A stretch of 64,000 nt of DNA from Deltaproteobacteria bacterium (GTDB lineage Bacteria > Desulfobacterota > Dissulfuribacteria > Dissulfuribacterales > QOAL01): positions 1-64,000 of the forward strand of contig WGDC01000089.1 in the NCBI GenBank assembly GCA_015493475.1, read 5' to 3'. Below, piece by piece: positions 36,163 to 44,552 of this stretch. Every line of letters starts with the position of its first letter. Position 1 is the stretch's first letter. Both the position numbers and the translations under genes were made by a program. The notes under the pieces were generated by a model. It was not told the origin of the DNA. It saw only the letters and a list, made by a program, of their open reading frames with translations, and did no database searches.

Positions 36163-36994
36163 ATTATTAAGACATATCCTCGCCCCGGTATGTGTCGCGG
36201 GCATGGTAACGTTGCTTTCAGGCTGCTCGAAAACGGCGCCGCCCCCACAGCCGCCAGTAGTAGTAAACGTGAACAGCGGAAGCGGTGTTGCTGCCGCCGC
36301 CGCGAACAAGGCCCCAGTAAGGGGCGTAAATGTCTCTCCAGAGCCGGTAAACGCCGCCCCGCAGACACCTGTGGAAAGAGTAAACGCTTCATCCGGGCCG
36401 CAATACGTCCAGGAGCAGCCGGCCACCTGTGCCCAAAATCTCGAGCCGGCAAGAATAGATGAGGCTTCCTTCCTGAATACGCAAATACACGAGATAGCCT
36501 TGCAACTGCTCAGAAACTTCAGGGACGAGTCAGGACCGAGCGGACCGGTGGCCGTTGCAACCTTTGTAGATTTGAACAACCTTTACAGGACCTCTCCCTT
36601 TGGCAGGTATATTGCAGAACAACTCATGGGTGAACTTCAAAGGGCTGGCTTTAATGTTGTGGAAATAAGAAAGGCAGATTCCATCATGGTCAAACCGAGG
36701 TACGGAGAATACGGCCTGTCACGGGATATTCAGGAGCTCGCCAGGCAGTCCTCGGCCAGGTACATCCTTGCTGGCACTTACGTGACCAGGGGAAGGTACA
36801 TAATGATTAACGCAAGACTGATATCCAACGAGAACAACCTTGTGGCTTCTTCGGGACTCAAGATTCTACGAAAGGACCCGTTCCTTGAAAGGCTGCTTTG
36901 GCCCTCTTCCTCTCCGGAAACCGTGCCTGCGGTAAGGGTGCCGGTAAAGGAACTCGGTTCCCTATCTGACATGAAGATACTGTCAGGATCATGA
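36146..36994 (+). CDS. FlgO-domain lipoprotein (paralogue 2)
   Basis: A 282-residue lipoprotein (lipobox LSGC, C27) with a long Pro/Ala/Val-rich linker (about 30-95) that could span the periplasm or extend from the membrane. The FlgO core follows: ATFVDLNNLYRTSPFGRY, VVEIRKAD, AGTYVTRGRYIMINARL. ATG 36146 is chosen for the AAGGAGG 9 bases upstream. It is the best-conserved member of the three paralogues. Outer-membrane anchoring is likely, as residue +2 is Ser. Confidence 0.82.
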   Translation: MTIPSKLLRHILAPVCVAGMVTLLSGCSKTAPPPQPPVVVNVNSGSGVAAAAANKAPVRGVNVSPEPVNAAPQTPVERVNASSGPQYVQEQPATCAQNLEPARIDEASFLNTQIHEIALQLLRNFRDESGPSGPVAVATFVDLNNLYRTSPFGRYIAEQLMGELQRAGFNVVEIRKADSIMVKPRYGEYGLSRDIQELARQSSARYILAGTYVTRGRYIMINARLISNENNLVASSGLKILRKDPFLERLLWPSSSPETVPAVRVPVKELGSLSDMKILSGS

Positions 36995-37020
36995 CATAAT
37001 TTTTCATGAGACACTGAAGA

Positions 37021-37671
37021 ATGCCCAATTTTTTGACAAAAGCCATTTTCTTCTTCCTCCTCCTTTCTCTAACAGGAGCCGGCTGCACCCGTAGACAGCC
37101 ATGCACGGAAAGCAGCCGGCCTCCTGTAATTCCCAGCCCTGTTGATCAGGATAGAGATGTGGCCCTTGTATCGTCAAACATATTCCAGATTGCCAGGGGC
37201 ATGGCGATCCAGCTGAAACGCAACCTGAGAAATGGCCAACTCGGCGATTGGCCCTGCATGGTCACGACCTTCGTGGACATTGACAATCTAAACCATTCCA
37301 CCCGCTTTGGCAGGGTATTGGCCGAATCTGTGGGTGCAGAGCTTTTCAAGGAAGGTGCCGATGTCAAGGATGTGAGGCCCGCCAGGGCCCTCTACTTCCA
37401 GCCCGGCACAGGTGAACTGATCCTAAGCAGGGACGCAAGGAAACTCGCTTCAAGCCTAAGGGCCAAGGCCGTAATAACCGGAACATATTCAGACGGTGCC
37501 CGCTCAGTGGTAGTAAACGTCAGGATGATAGACCTTTACAATGGAAAAATCCTGTCCGTGGCAGGCGAAGAGATCGCCAAAACAATATCCGTAAAAACGC
37601 TTTTGGGAACGGAAAATTCCCCAGAGGAAAAGGAAGCGGAACCCACGATATATGACACTCAACCTCTTTAG
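37021..37671 (+). CDS. FlgO-domain lipoprotein (paralogue 3)
   Basis: A 216-residue protein with a signal peptide and probable lipid-anchored Cys at 22 (TGAGC, a poor lipobox). The core repeats the paralogue pattern: TTFVDIDNLNHSTRFGRV, DVKDVRPA, TGTYSDGARSVVVNVRM. The upstream gene ends 26 bases earlier and its own end overlaps the following gene by 20 bases. Three adjacent copies differing this much suggest an old duplication with distinct roles, such as subunits of one complex. Confidence 0.78.
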   Translation: MPNFLTKAIFFFLLLSLTGAGCTRRQPCTESSRPPVIPSPVDQDRDVALVSSNIFQIARGMAIQLKRNLRNGQLGDWPCMVTTFVDIDNLNHSTRFGRVLAESVGAELFKEGADVKDVRPARALYFQPGTGELILSRDARKLASSLRAKAVITGTYSDGARSVVVNVRMIDLYNGKILSVAGEEIAKTISVKTLLGTENSPEEKEAEPTIYDTQPL

Positions 37672-38284
37672 AAAAGCCCTTTGGCTTCTGATACCAACCC
37701 TCTTGTACGGCTGCGCGGATAACGGCTACTTTTTCCCAGATTCTACCCATGAGGAAACAATCAGGCCCCATGCCCGGCTCAATGTCTATGTCATGCCGAA
37801 AACATACCTCAATCTTTCAAACAAGAAGGTACTCATGATCCCGGCCTTCATGGCGGGGAACCAGGAGGAAATATGGGGCCAGTCCGTCACAAGCCTCGTT
37901 AGGTCAATACTTCTTCAGGAAAACGTGTTTGGCACCCTTGCCCTTAACCCCAACAATCACCTAGATAAGCATGACATGCTGAGAATAGCGCAGGAAAAGG
38001 GATACGATTACGTGCTTGAAATCATCCTGCCTGGCATCATCGAGCCTGCTGGGGATTCATCTGGATGGGTCGGCATGAACTTTTACATTGTAAGCACGAA
38101 AAAAGGATATTCCTTATGGCAGATATATGGCGAGACCCAGCTCTTGCCAAGGCCGACATTCCATGGCTTTTTCCAAAAGGAAGACTACGTCCCGGCACCA
38201 ACTGTTGGGCAGGGGATAGAGGCCATTACCAGGGCAGCAGCTAACATAATGAAACATCCAACTCGGCGGCGGGCCGAAAGTTAA
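37652..38284 (+). CDS. Lipoprotein with TolB-N/CsgG-like core, last gene of the cluster
   Basis: A 210-residue lipoprotein (lipobox LLYGC, C21). The mature part (KVLMIPAF, then LVRSILLQENVFGTL and RIAQEKGYDYVLEIILPG) has the strand-helix-strand order seen in CsgG/FlgO/TolB-N-like domains but lacks the FG-R motif of the three FlgO genes. I place it as a distant relative only. Its stop codon overlaps that of the opposing aroB gene in a shared TTAA. Confidence 0.6.
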   Translation: MTLNLFRKALWLLIPTLLYGCADNGYFFPDSTHEETIRPHARLNVYVMPKTYLNLSNKKVLMIPAFMAGNQEEIWGQSVTSLVRSILLQENVFGTLALNPNNHLDKHDMLRIAQEKGYDYVLEIILPGIIEPAGDSSGWVGMNFYIVSTKKGYSLWQIYGETQLLPRPTFHGFFQKEDYVPAPTVGQGIEAITRAAANIMKHPTRRRAES

Positions 38285-39432
38285 CCCCGGCTATCCCTTA
38301 TTGCCTTAAGCACCTCCTCCTCGGTGACATCGTCCGCTATTACCGTATCTCCTATTCCCTTGACAAGCACGAAGTGCACCCTGCCATCCCTGACCTTCTT
38401 GTCCCTTTTGAGATTTTCCATGACCTCCTCCTCGCCAATACCTTCAGGAATGGTCACGGGCAGCTCAAACCTTTCGAGTACACCCAACAGCCTATCAAAC
38501 TCTGCGCCTGAAAGGAGACCCCTTGACACGGAAATCTTAGACACGGCAGCCATGCCCATAGCCACGGCCTCTCCGTGGGCTATAGTATACATGGAGGCCG
38601 CCTCAACGGCATGCCCAATAGTGTGGCCAAAATTCAGCACCCGGCGGTATCCACCTTCTCTCTCGTCCTTTGAGACCACCTCTGCCTTTATCTCGCAGGA
38701 TCTTCTTACGAGGTAGGCGGTGACGCCGGGTTCGAGATTTATGATATTCCACCAGTCGTCTTCGAGACGCTGAAAGAGTTCCCTGTCCTTTATCATGCCG
38801 TACTTAACAATCTCTGCTATGCCATTTCTGATCTCCTGGCCTGGCAGGGTACAGAGCACACCAATATCGGCAAGCACGAGCCTTGGCTGGGCAAAGGTCC
38901 CAAGCAGGTTCTTCCCCTCCGGAAGGTCTACCCCGGTCTTGCCGCCAACAGAGCTATCCACCTGTGCAAGATAGGTGGTGGGGAGCTGGATAAAATCCAC
39001 GCCCCTCATGTAGATGGAGGCAAGAAAACCGCAGATATCACCGGTAACGCCTCCGCCGAGGGCCACTATGAGACTGTTCCTGTCTGCTCCGAGCCCAACT
39101 AGAGACCTCGAAAGAGAAACCACCGTGTCCATGTTCTTGGACTGCTCGCCTGCCTCGAAGGACAGCAGTTGAGTGTGGCCGAAACCCTGCTGTTTTAATA
39201 AGGATATGAGATCATGCCCGACAAGATCCCCCGCATTCGTATCCGTGATTACAAAGGGACCTGTAAACTCACCGAGTTCCCTTAAATAAGCCGGGGTTTC
39301 AAGTAAGAGCCCAGGCCCGATGCGGATGTCGTAACTCCTCTGTCCAAGCGGAACACGCACCCTTTCCCACACGTGCTCTATTTCCGATTCGCAAACCTTG
39401 TTACACTTGCCAAAACCTGCTGTATGTTCCAT
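38281..39432 (-). CDS. aroB: 3-dehydroquinate synthase
   Basis: It converts DAHP to 3-dehydroquinate with NAD and a metal ion. GGGVTGDICGFLAS, PTTYLAQVDSSVGGKTG, NFGHTIGHAVE and AHGEAVAMGM give the NAD loop and the metal-binding His residues. 383 residues. ATG 39432 leaves an extra 20-25 residue N-terminal segment compared with common AroB; a GTG about 20 codons downstream could be the true start. It is the only aro gene in the window outside the acn-aro operon and follows trxC by 21 bases. Confidence 0.92.
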   Translation of the reverse strand: MEHTAGFGKCNKVCESEIEHVWERVRVPLGQRSYDIRIGPGLLLETPAYLRELGEFTGPFVITDTNAGDLVGHDLISLLKQQGFGHTQLLSFEAGEQSKNMDTVVSLSRSLVGLGADRNSLIVALGGGVTGDICGFLASIYMRGVDFIQLPTTYLAQVDSSVGGKTGVDLPEGKNLLGTFAQPRLVLADIGVLCTLPGQEIRNGIAEIVKYGMIKDRELFQRLEDDWWNIINLEPGVTAYLVRRSCEIKAEVVSKDEREGGYRRVLNFGHTIGHAVEAASMYTIAHGEAVAMGMAAVSKISVSRGLLSGAEFDRLLGVLERFELPVTIPEGIGEEEVMENLKRDKKVRDGRVHFVLVKGIGDTVIADDVTEEEVLKAIRDSRG

Positions 39433-39453
39433 GAAGTTAGGGTCCCCTGTTTT

Positions 39454-39894
39454 TCATATGATGGATAGAAGCCTGGCCCTTATCTGCTGGGCTGGAGCCG
39501 CTCCCACCATGGTATCAGACAGCTTGCCATTTTTAAAGAAAAGCAAAGTGGGTATACTCCTGATCTGGTACCTCTCGGCAACTTGCGGATTTTCATCAAT
39601 GTTCAGCTTGCCTACCAGGACACTTGCGCCGAACTCCCTTGCGAGGTCCTCGATTACCGGGCCCACCATCCTGCATGGTCCACACCAGGGTGCCCAGCAG
39701 TCAACCAGGGCGGCCCTTGCTGCGCCAACTATGGAATCGAAGTTTGAATCGTTTAGAATCACCGGCCCGCTTTCACGATGATAAGGCAAGAGTGTTTTGC
39801 ACCGCCCGCACCTCGGCCCTAGGGAAAGCTTATCCACTGGTACCCTGTTTTTAACTCCGCACGAAGGACATCTGATAATGGTAAAATCCGCCAT
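39454..39894 (-). CDS. trxC: Thioredoxin 2 (TrxC-like) with N-terminal zinc ribbon
   Basis: A 146-residue thioredoxin with two N-terminal CxxC zinc knuckles (CPSC and CGRC, typical of TrxC) and the active-site WCGPC in DCWAPWCGPC, followed by the cis-Pro in SIPTLLFF. It is a cytoplasmic disulfide reductase. ATG 39894 has AAGGAGG upstream and fits TrxC length. It is followed by aroB in the same operon. Confidence 0.9.
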   Translation of the reverse strand: MADFTIIRCPSCGVKNRVPVDKLSLGPRCGRCKTLLPYHRESGPVILNDSNFDSIVGAARAALVDCWAPWCGPCRMVGPVIEDLAREFGASVLVGKLNIDENPQVAERYQIRSIPTLLFFKNGKLSDTMVGAAPAQQIRARLLSII

Positions 39895-40091
39895 TCCTGC
39901 CTCCTTATCTGAAAATATATGGAAAAGATAGGACAGAGAAATGCAAAGGCAAGCCTCGGGGACCGCTCCAAAGCACAAAGGCGCAAACATTGACCTGTAA
40001 GGCCACAAGCAAGTATCCTTCAGGCGAAGAAATTAACCAGGTCCTTCCTGAACTTGCCATAATCTTGGAAAAAAGTTAATCTTCAAAAGAT

Positions 40092-41132
40092 ATGGGCAAG
40101 AACAACGGAGCAGAGGCAGAAGCGCCATCTAACACGTCCATTGCAAGGCACATAAGGAGGCTTTCCAACAGGGAAAGGCTCAGGAAATTCCTGGCCCTTT
40201 TCAAACGTGAGGATTCCGTACTCATAGTCATTGTCGCTGATCCCGATTCCATGGCCTCCGCATTTGCGGTAAAAAGGCTCCTTAGCCGGAGGGTGAGTGA
40301 GGTCACCATCGTACACCCAAACCAGATTAAGCGTCTAAATAACATTGCAATGAGGGATATACTAAAGATTCCCCTTCAGCCATTGAGGGGAACCAGGAGG
40401 GAGGAATACACTAAGTTTGTGCTCCTCGATTCCCAGCCTCCCCACAGGCCCGAATTTAACAACATTAAATTCGACGCCGTCATCGACCATCACCCTATCA
40501 CAGAGGGCTGGAACGCGCCATTTATAGACGTAAGGGAAGAGTACGGTGCCAACTGCACCATGCTTGCGGAGTACCTGAAGTCCGCCAGGATAAAACCTGC
40601 CGCGGCCCTTGCCACGGCCATGTTTTACGGTATCAAGGTTGACACCCATAATTTTACTCAAAAGGCTACTCCGGCGGATATCCTTTGTTTCCAGCATCTT
40701 TTCAAAAGAATAAACAAGTACTGGCTGAACAAGATAGAACAGTCTGACATAAGAAAGGCGGAGATAAAATATTTCAGGTCTGCCTTTGCCAATCTGAAGG
40801 TAAGAAAAAACAGGATTTACGTCCATATAGGACGCATCTCAAATCCTGACATACTGGTGGTAGTTGCGGATTTCCTAACCCATGTCCACGATATTGGCTG
40901 GGTGATCGTTTCCGGCCAGGTCGGGGAGAAGCTCATCGTCATATTCAGATGTGACGGCTACAAGAAAAACGCTGGAAAGCTGGCCGAGCACGTCTTTGGC
41001 GCCTACGGGCCTGCGGGAGGGCACAAGGAAAGCGCAAGGGCAGAAGTCCCGGTCCGGAACCTTCCTAAAAAAATCGCCATGGGCTTCGATACCCACCGGC
41101 TCATGAGACTTTTTACCAAACACTTGGATTAA
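40092..41132 (+). CDS. DHH/DHHA1 phosphoesterase
   Basis: A 346-residue DHH-superfamily protein related to NrnA nanoRNase, cyclic-dinucleotide and exopolyphosphatase-like enzymes. The motifs are VADPDSMASA (motif I), LLDSQPP (II), IDHHP (III) and GIKVDTHNF (IV), with a C-terminal DHHA1 motif GGHKESARAEV. Substrate is unclear: NrnA-like pApA/nanoRNA hydrolysis is possible, given the adjacent diguanylate cyclase, but not shown. It is 22 bases upstream of the GlgC-like gene, likely an operon. Confidence 0.8.
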   Translation: MGKNNGAEAEAPSNTSIARHIRRLSNRERLRKFLALFKREDSVLIVIVADPDSMASAFAVKRLLSRRVSEVTIVHPNQIKRLNNIAMRDILKIPLQPLRGTRREEYTKFVLLDSQPPHRPEFNNIKFDAVIDHHPITEGWNAPFIDVREEYGANCTMLAEYLKSARIKPAAALATAMFYGIKVDTHNFTQKATPADILCFQHLFKRINKYWLNKIEQSDIRKAEIKYFRSAFANLKVRKNRIYVHIGRISNPDILVVVADFLTHVHDIGWVIVSGQVGEKLIVIFRCDGYKKNAGKLAEHVFGAYGPAGGHKESARAEVPVRNLPKKIAMGFDTHRLMRLFTKHLD

Positions 41133-41154
41133 GAAACGGGGTGATGGCTTACAG

Positions 41155-42411
41155 ATGAATAGGACGTTGGCCATGATACTGGCTGGGGGCAGGGTGAACG
41201 AACTCGGGATATTGACGTTTCTCCGGCCCAAGTCCACAGTCCCTTTTGGAAGCCTGTACAGATTCATCGACTTTCCCTTGAGCAATCTCATGTGCTCCAG
41301 CATCCAGAGGGTAGGCATCCTGAGCCAGTACCGTTCAAGCTCCCTAGTTGAACACATAGGGACAGGGGCATCCTGGGACATGATAGGCCGACACCGGGGG
41401 ATCACCATCCTGCCTCCCTTCAAGGCACTCCATGCCTCCGATTGGTACAAGGGCACGGCAGACGCCGTTTACCAGAACATGGACTTCATATCCTCCTATC
41501 TTCCGGAATACGTCTTGGTCCTTTCCGGTGACCATGTTTACAACATGGATTACAACGACCTTATATGCTTTCACAGGGACATGAACGCAGAAGTGACCGC
41601 CGCTTTCGTAAACGTGCCCGTGCCTGGCTGCTCAAGATTCGGCCTCGGTAAAATAGCCCACGACGATCAAAGGGGCGGCAGGCTCATAGATTATGCTGAA
41701 AAACCCGAAAAACCCATTTCCACGTGGGCGTCCATGACCATTTATCTGTTCAATTACCGCGTACTGATAGAAGTGCTTGAAGACAACGCCACAGCAGAAT
41801 CCCACGAGTTCGGCAGGGATATAATTCCTGCGCTGATCCATTCCCGCAGGATCTTTGGATACAAGTTCCATGGATATTGGGCATATTGCAGAACCATCGA
41901 AGAATACTGGAAGGCGAACATGGATCTTCTCGGCAGCCATCCGAGGATCGATCTTTCGAGGTGGTGTCTGAGAACAAACCTGGACCACGAAGCCATAAGG
42001 GACAGGGGACCAGCCATTATCGGCGCAGACCCTGAGCGCTGCGGAGTAATCTCGGATAGCCGTTTCTATCACGGGGTAAGGGTGGAAGGCGAAGTGAAAA
42101 GATCCATACTATTTCCAGGTGTACACGTGGGTGAAGGCGCCGTAGTCAAGGATTCCGTACTATTTTTCGATACCCAGATTGGACCAGGAGCAAATGTCAA
42201 GAGAACGGTCACGGACATCGGTGTCAGCATAGGCAAGGACTGTATTGTAGGCAAAAAGGACGGTGGAATTGTGACAATCGGTATGCACGCCCAGGTACCC
42301 CAGGGGACAACCATAGGAGAGGGTTCAAGCATCCATCCCAAGATGATCGCGCCTTATTTTACCCAAAAACGCTATGAAAGGAATTCCGCAATCAACTTGG
42401 ATGACAAATGA
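41155..42411 (+). CDS. GlgC-like sugar nucleotidyltransferase with altered signature loop
   Basis: A 418-residue protein aligning over its length with ADP-glucose pyrophosphorylase, including VPFGSLYRFIDFPLSN, SGDHVYNMDY and the YAEKPEKP lysine site, plus a C-terminal beta-helix. The nucleotide-binding loop normally reading GGxGxRL is GGRVNEL here, with the catalytic Arg replaced by Glu. It may be a regulatory partner like GlgD, or an enzyme with a different substrate. No glycogen synthase or branching enzyme is adjacent. Its end overlaps the diguanylate cyclase gene by 20 bases, tail to tail. Confidence 0.75.
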   Translation: MNRTLAMILAGGRVNELGILTFLRPKSTVPFGSLYRFIDFPLSNLMCSSIQRVGILSQYRSSSLVEHIGTGASWDMIGRHRGITILPPFKALHASDWYKGTADAVYQNMDFISSYLPEYVLVLSGDHVYNMDYNDLICFHRDMNAEVTAAFVNVPVPGCSRFGLGKIAHDDQRGGRLIDYAEKPEKPISTWASMTIYLFNYRVLIEVLEDNATAESHEFGRDIIPALIHSRRIFGYKFHGYWAYCRTIEEYWKANMDLLGSHPRIDLSRWCLRTNLDHEAIRDRGPAIIGADPERCGVISDSRFYHGVRVEGEVKRSILFPGVHVGEGAVVKDSVLFFDTQIGPGANVKRTVTDIGVSIGKDCIVGKKDGGIVTIGMHAQVPQGTTIGEGSSIHPKMIAPYFTQKRYERNSAINLDDK

Positions 42412-43402
42412 TACAGTTACGCCCAGCCTTCTTGGCGAGATAGAGCATCTCGTCCGCTTCGGAAATAACCGATTTTACATCCATTTCACAATTCCCCTGG
42501 GACAGGCCGAAGGAGGCAGAAATCCTTATGCGCAGCATGCCACCCATGGCCACGAAGGTGGCTTGAGATAGCCTTTGCCTGAGCCTATCGACTTCCACCT
42601 GGACAGAGCCTGCATCAAAGCCCTTGACAATTACGGTAAACTCGTCACCTCCATACCTGTAAACAGCGCCTGTTTTGGAAAAATGATCCTTGAGGATGGC
42701 AGCGAACTGTTTCAGGACCGCATCGCCCACCGGGTGGCCATGACGGTCGTTTATGTCCTTGAAATTATCAATATCAGCGATAACGATTGAATAGACTGCA
42801 TTCTGCTGAGTTGCGACGAAACCTGACAGCTTCTTAAGATCCCGTTCCCACGCTCTCCTGTTCAACACGCCTGTAAGTGGATCCTCGTGTACCTTCTGAA
42901 CGAGTGCCTGGAGCATTTCCTGCTGCCGGTCTATCTCGTCAATAACACGGGAAAGCTCCTCCACGAACCCCTGACCGCAATCCTTGAAAGAAACCGCAGA
43001 ATCCACTATCGCCTTGAAACCGCGGCTGTCAAATAGCTTGAGTTGGCTGTTCAGGGCCTCAAGATGATGTTCCATGTGACCGAGTTCCCTGCGCGCCTCC
43101 TGATCAAAATCCCGGAGGATGAGCTTTGCCTCGCCTATACGCTCGCTGGCCTGTAAAATGGCGGTCTTAATGGTATAGGCCTGTCTGTCGCTGTCGACCC
43201 TTGCCATGTCAAGAACATCTTCCTTGCCAAGGTGCAGGGCCGCCTGTTCAAACTCCCGCTCGTAGCAGCGTGGCAGTGGCGGCGTATTGCTGCCCACCAG
43301 GTTGTGGAGGCATAAGCGGGCAACCTCGCATATATCCATCAGGGTATCTTTCCATTTTTTGTCCTGGTTCTCTATCTTATAAGCGAGCTGGCTCCTGTTC
43401 AT
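42392..43402 (-). CDS. Diguanylate cyclase (GGDEF), no I-site
   Basis: A 336-residue soluble protein with helical coiled-coil-like N-terminal segments (about 1-170) and a C-terminal GGDEF domain. The signature is intact in YRYGGDEFTVI, so it should make cyclic di-GMP. The RxxD product-inhibition site normally five residues before it is absent, so feedback inhibition through that site is unlikely. ATG 43402 (MNRSQLAYK) is chosen over the 43471 start. The input signal of the N-terminal region is unknown. Confidence 0.87.
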   Translation of the reverse strand: MNRSQLAYKIENQDKKWKDTLMDICEVARLCLHNLVGSNTPPLPRCYEREFEQAALHLGKEDVLDMARVDSDRQAYTIKTAILQASERIGEAKLILRDFDQEARRELGHMEHHLEALNSQLKLFDSRGFKAIVDSAVSFKDCGQGFVEELSRVIDEIDRQQEMLQALVQKVHEDPLTGVLNRRAWERDLKKLSGFVATQQNAVYSIVIADIDNFKDINDRHGHPVGDAVLKQFAAILKDHFSKTGAVYRYGGDEFTVIVKGFDAGSVQVEVDRLRQRLSQATFVAMGGMLRIRISASFGLSQGNCEMDVKSVISEADEMLYLAKKAGRNCIICHPS

Positions 43403-43493
43403 TTCCACAATTCCCCTATCAGATACGATTTTCGTGATAGGCCCGCAGAAGTACCGGCTAGCAGATTGCATAAATCATGTTTTGCAGCCCGGA

Positions 43494-44552
43494 CTATACG
43501 AGGGAACGCCAGTACCTCTTTTGAATGCTAAGGGCGCTGTCAAGACCTTTTGTAGATACATCGGATTTTTCCAGCTCTCCAATAACACTTTTTTCCTTTT
43601 TTTGCTCTTTTCGCCCCATTACTCTTAAAACTGCGGCTACCCCTTCACCAAGCCCGGCAAGATCGTACCCCCCTTCGAGGCAGAAAAGCAACCGACCGCC
43701 GCAGAGTTTCCTTGCAAGTCCCAGAAGCTTTGAGGACAGGAAAGAAAAACCATTAATGGTCACCTGCATTCCACCGAGGGGATCATGCCAGTAGATATCG
43801 AAACCCGCCGAGCAAAGTATGGCCTCCGGCCTGTACTCCTCGGCGACGGGGGCAAGCAGCCTGTTATAGACAGCGGCAAACTCCCTGTCGCCAGCCCCTA
43901 TAGACATGGGACAATTGACGGTGAAACCCTCCCCCCTTCCCTCTCCACATTCGTCCGCCGCACCAGTTCCTGGATAGTATGGATATTGGTGGGTGGAAAA
44001 GTACAGGACAGAATCTTCCTCGTAAAAACTATGCTGGGTCCCGTTGCCATGGTGAAGATCCCAGTCAACTATCATTACCCTCTTGCATCCTAGCCTCCTC
44101 AGGCAGTAATGGGCACCAAGGGCCACGTTATTAAAGAGACAAAAGCCCATGGCGTGATCGATTTCCGCGTGATGGCCTGGGGGCCTTATGAGGGCGAAAC
44201 CGCCGGAGGATTTACCGGAAAAGATGGAATCCAGGGCCTCGAACACCCCTCCAACGGCAAAACGGGCCGCCTCCCAAGATTTCTCGGAGGTAGCCGTATC
44301 AGGATCAAGCTGGTAATGCAGGAGCCCGGCAGTCCTTGCTATCCGTTCCACATAGGTCCTGGAATGATTCCAGCAAAGCTCCTGCTTTGTGGCTGGCCGT
44401 GGCCTGGCGACCCGGTAAATTTGATTTACGTCCTCCTCTTCAATCCTCTTATAGATTGCTTGCAGACGCTGGGGAGATTCCGGATGGCCGAAACCGGGAT
44501 CGTGTTCCAGAAAAATTTTGTCCTTTATCACTACGGCAGGCATTTCTTGCAT
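43494..44552 (-). CDS. Class II histone deacetylase-like / acetylpolyamine amidohydrolase family protein
   Basis: A 352-residue arginase/deacetylase-fold hydrolase. The zinc and catalytic residues are visible in PPGHHAEI, VDWDLHHGNGTQ and SAGFDIYWHDPLGG. It would remove acetyl groups from proteins, polyamines or other amines. ATG 44552 is chosen because AAGGGG stands about 9 bases upstream. It overlaps the thermonuclease-like gene by 22 bases, so it belongs to the tail of the trp-operon run. No acetyltransferase is adjacent. Confidence 0.85.
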   Translation of the reverse strand: MQEMPAVVIKDKIFLEHDPGFGHPESPQRLQAIYKRIEEEDVNQIYRVARPRPATKQELCWNHSRTYVERIARTAGLLHYQLDPDTATSEKSWEAARFAVGGVFEALDSIFSGKSSGGFALIRPPGHHAEIDHAMGFCLFNNVALGAHYCLRRLGCKRVMIVDWDLHHGNGTQHSFYEEDSVLYFSTHQYPYYPGTGAADECGEGRGEGFTVNCPMSIGAGDREFAAVYNRLLAPVAEEYRPEAILCSAGFDIYWHDPLGGMQVTINGFSFLSSKLLGLARKLCGGRLLFCLEGGYDLAGLGEGVAAVLRVMGRKEQKKEKSVIGELEKSDVSTKGLDSALSIQKRYWRSLV

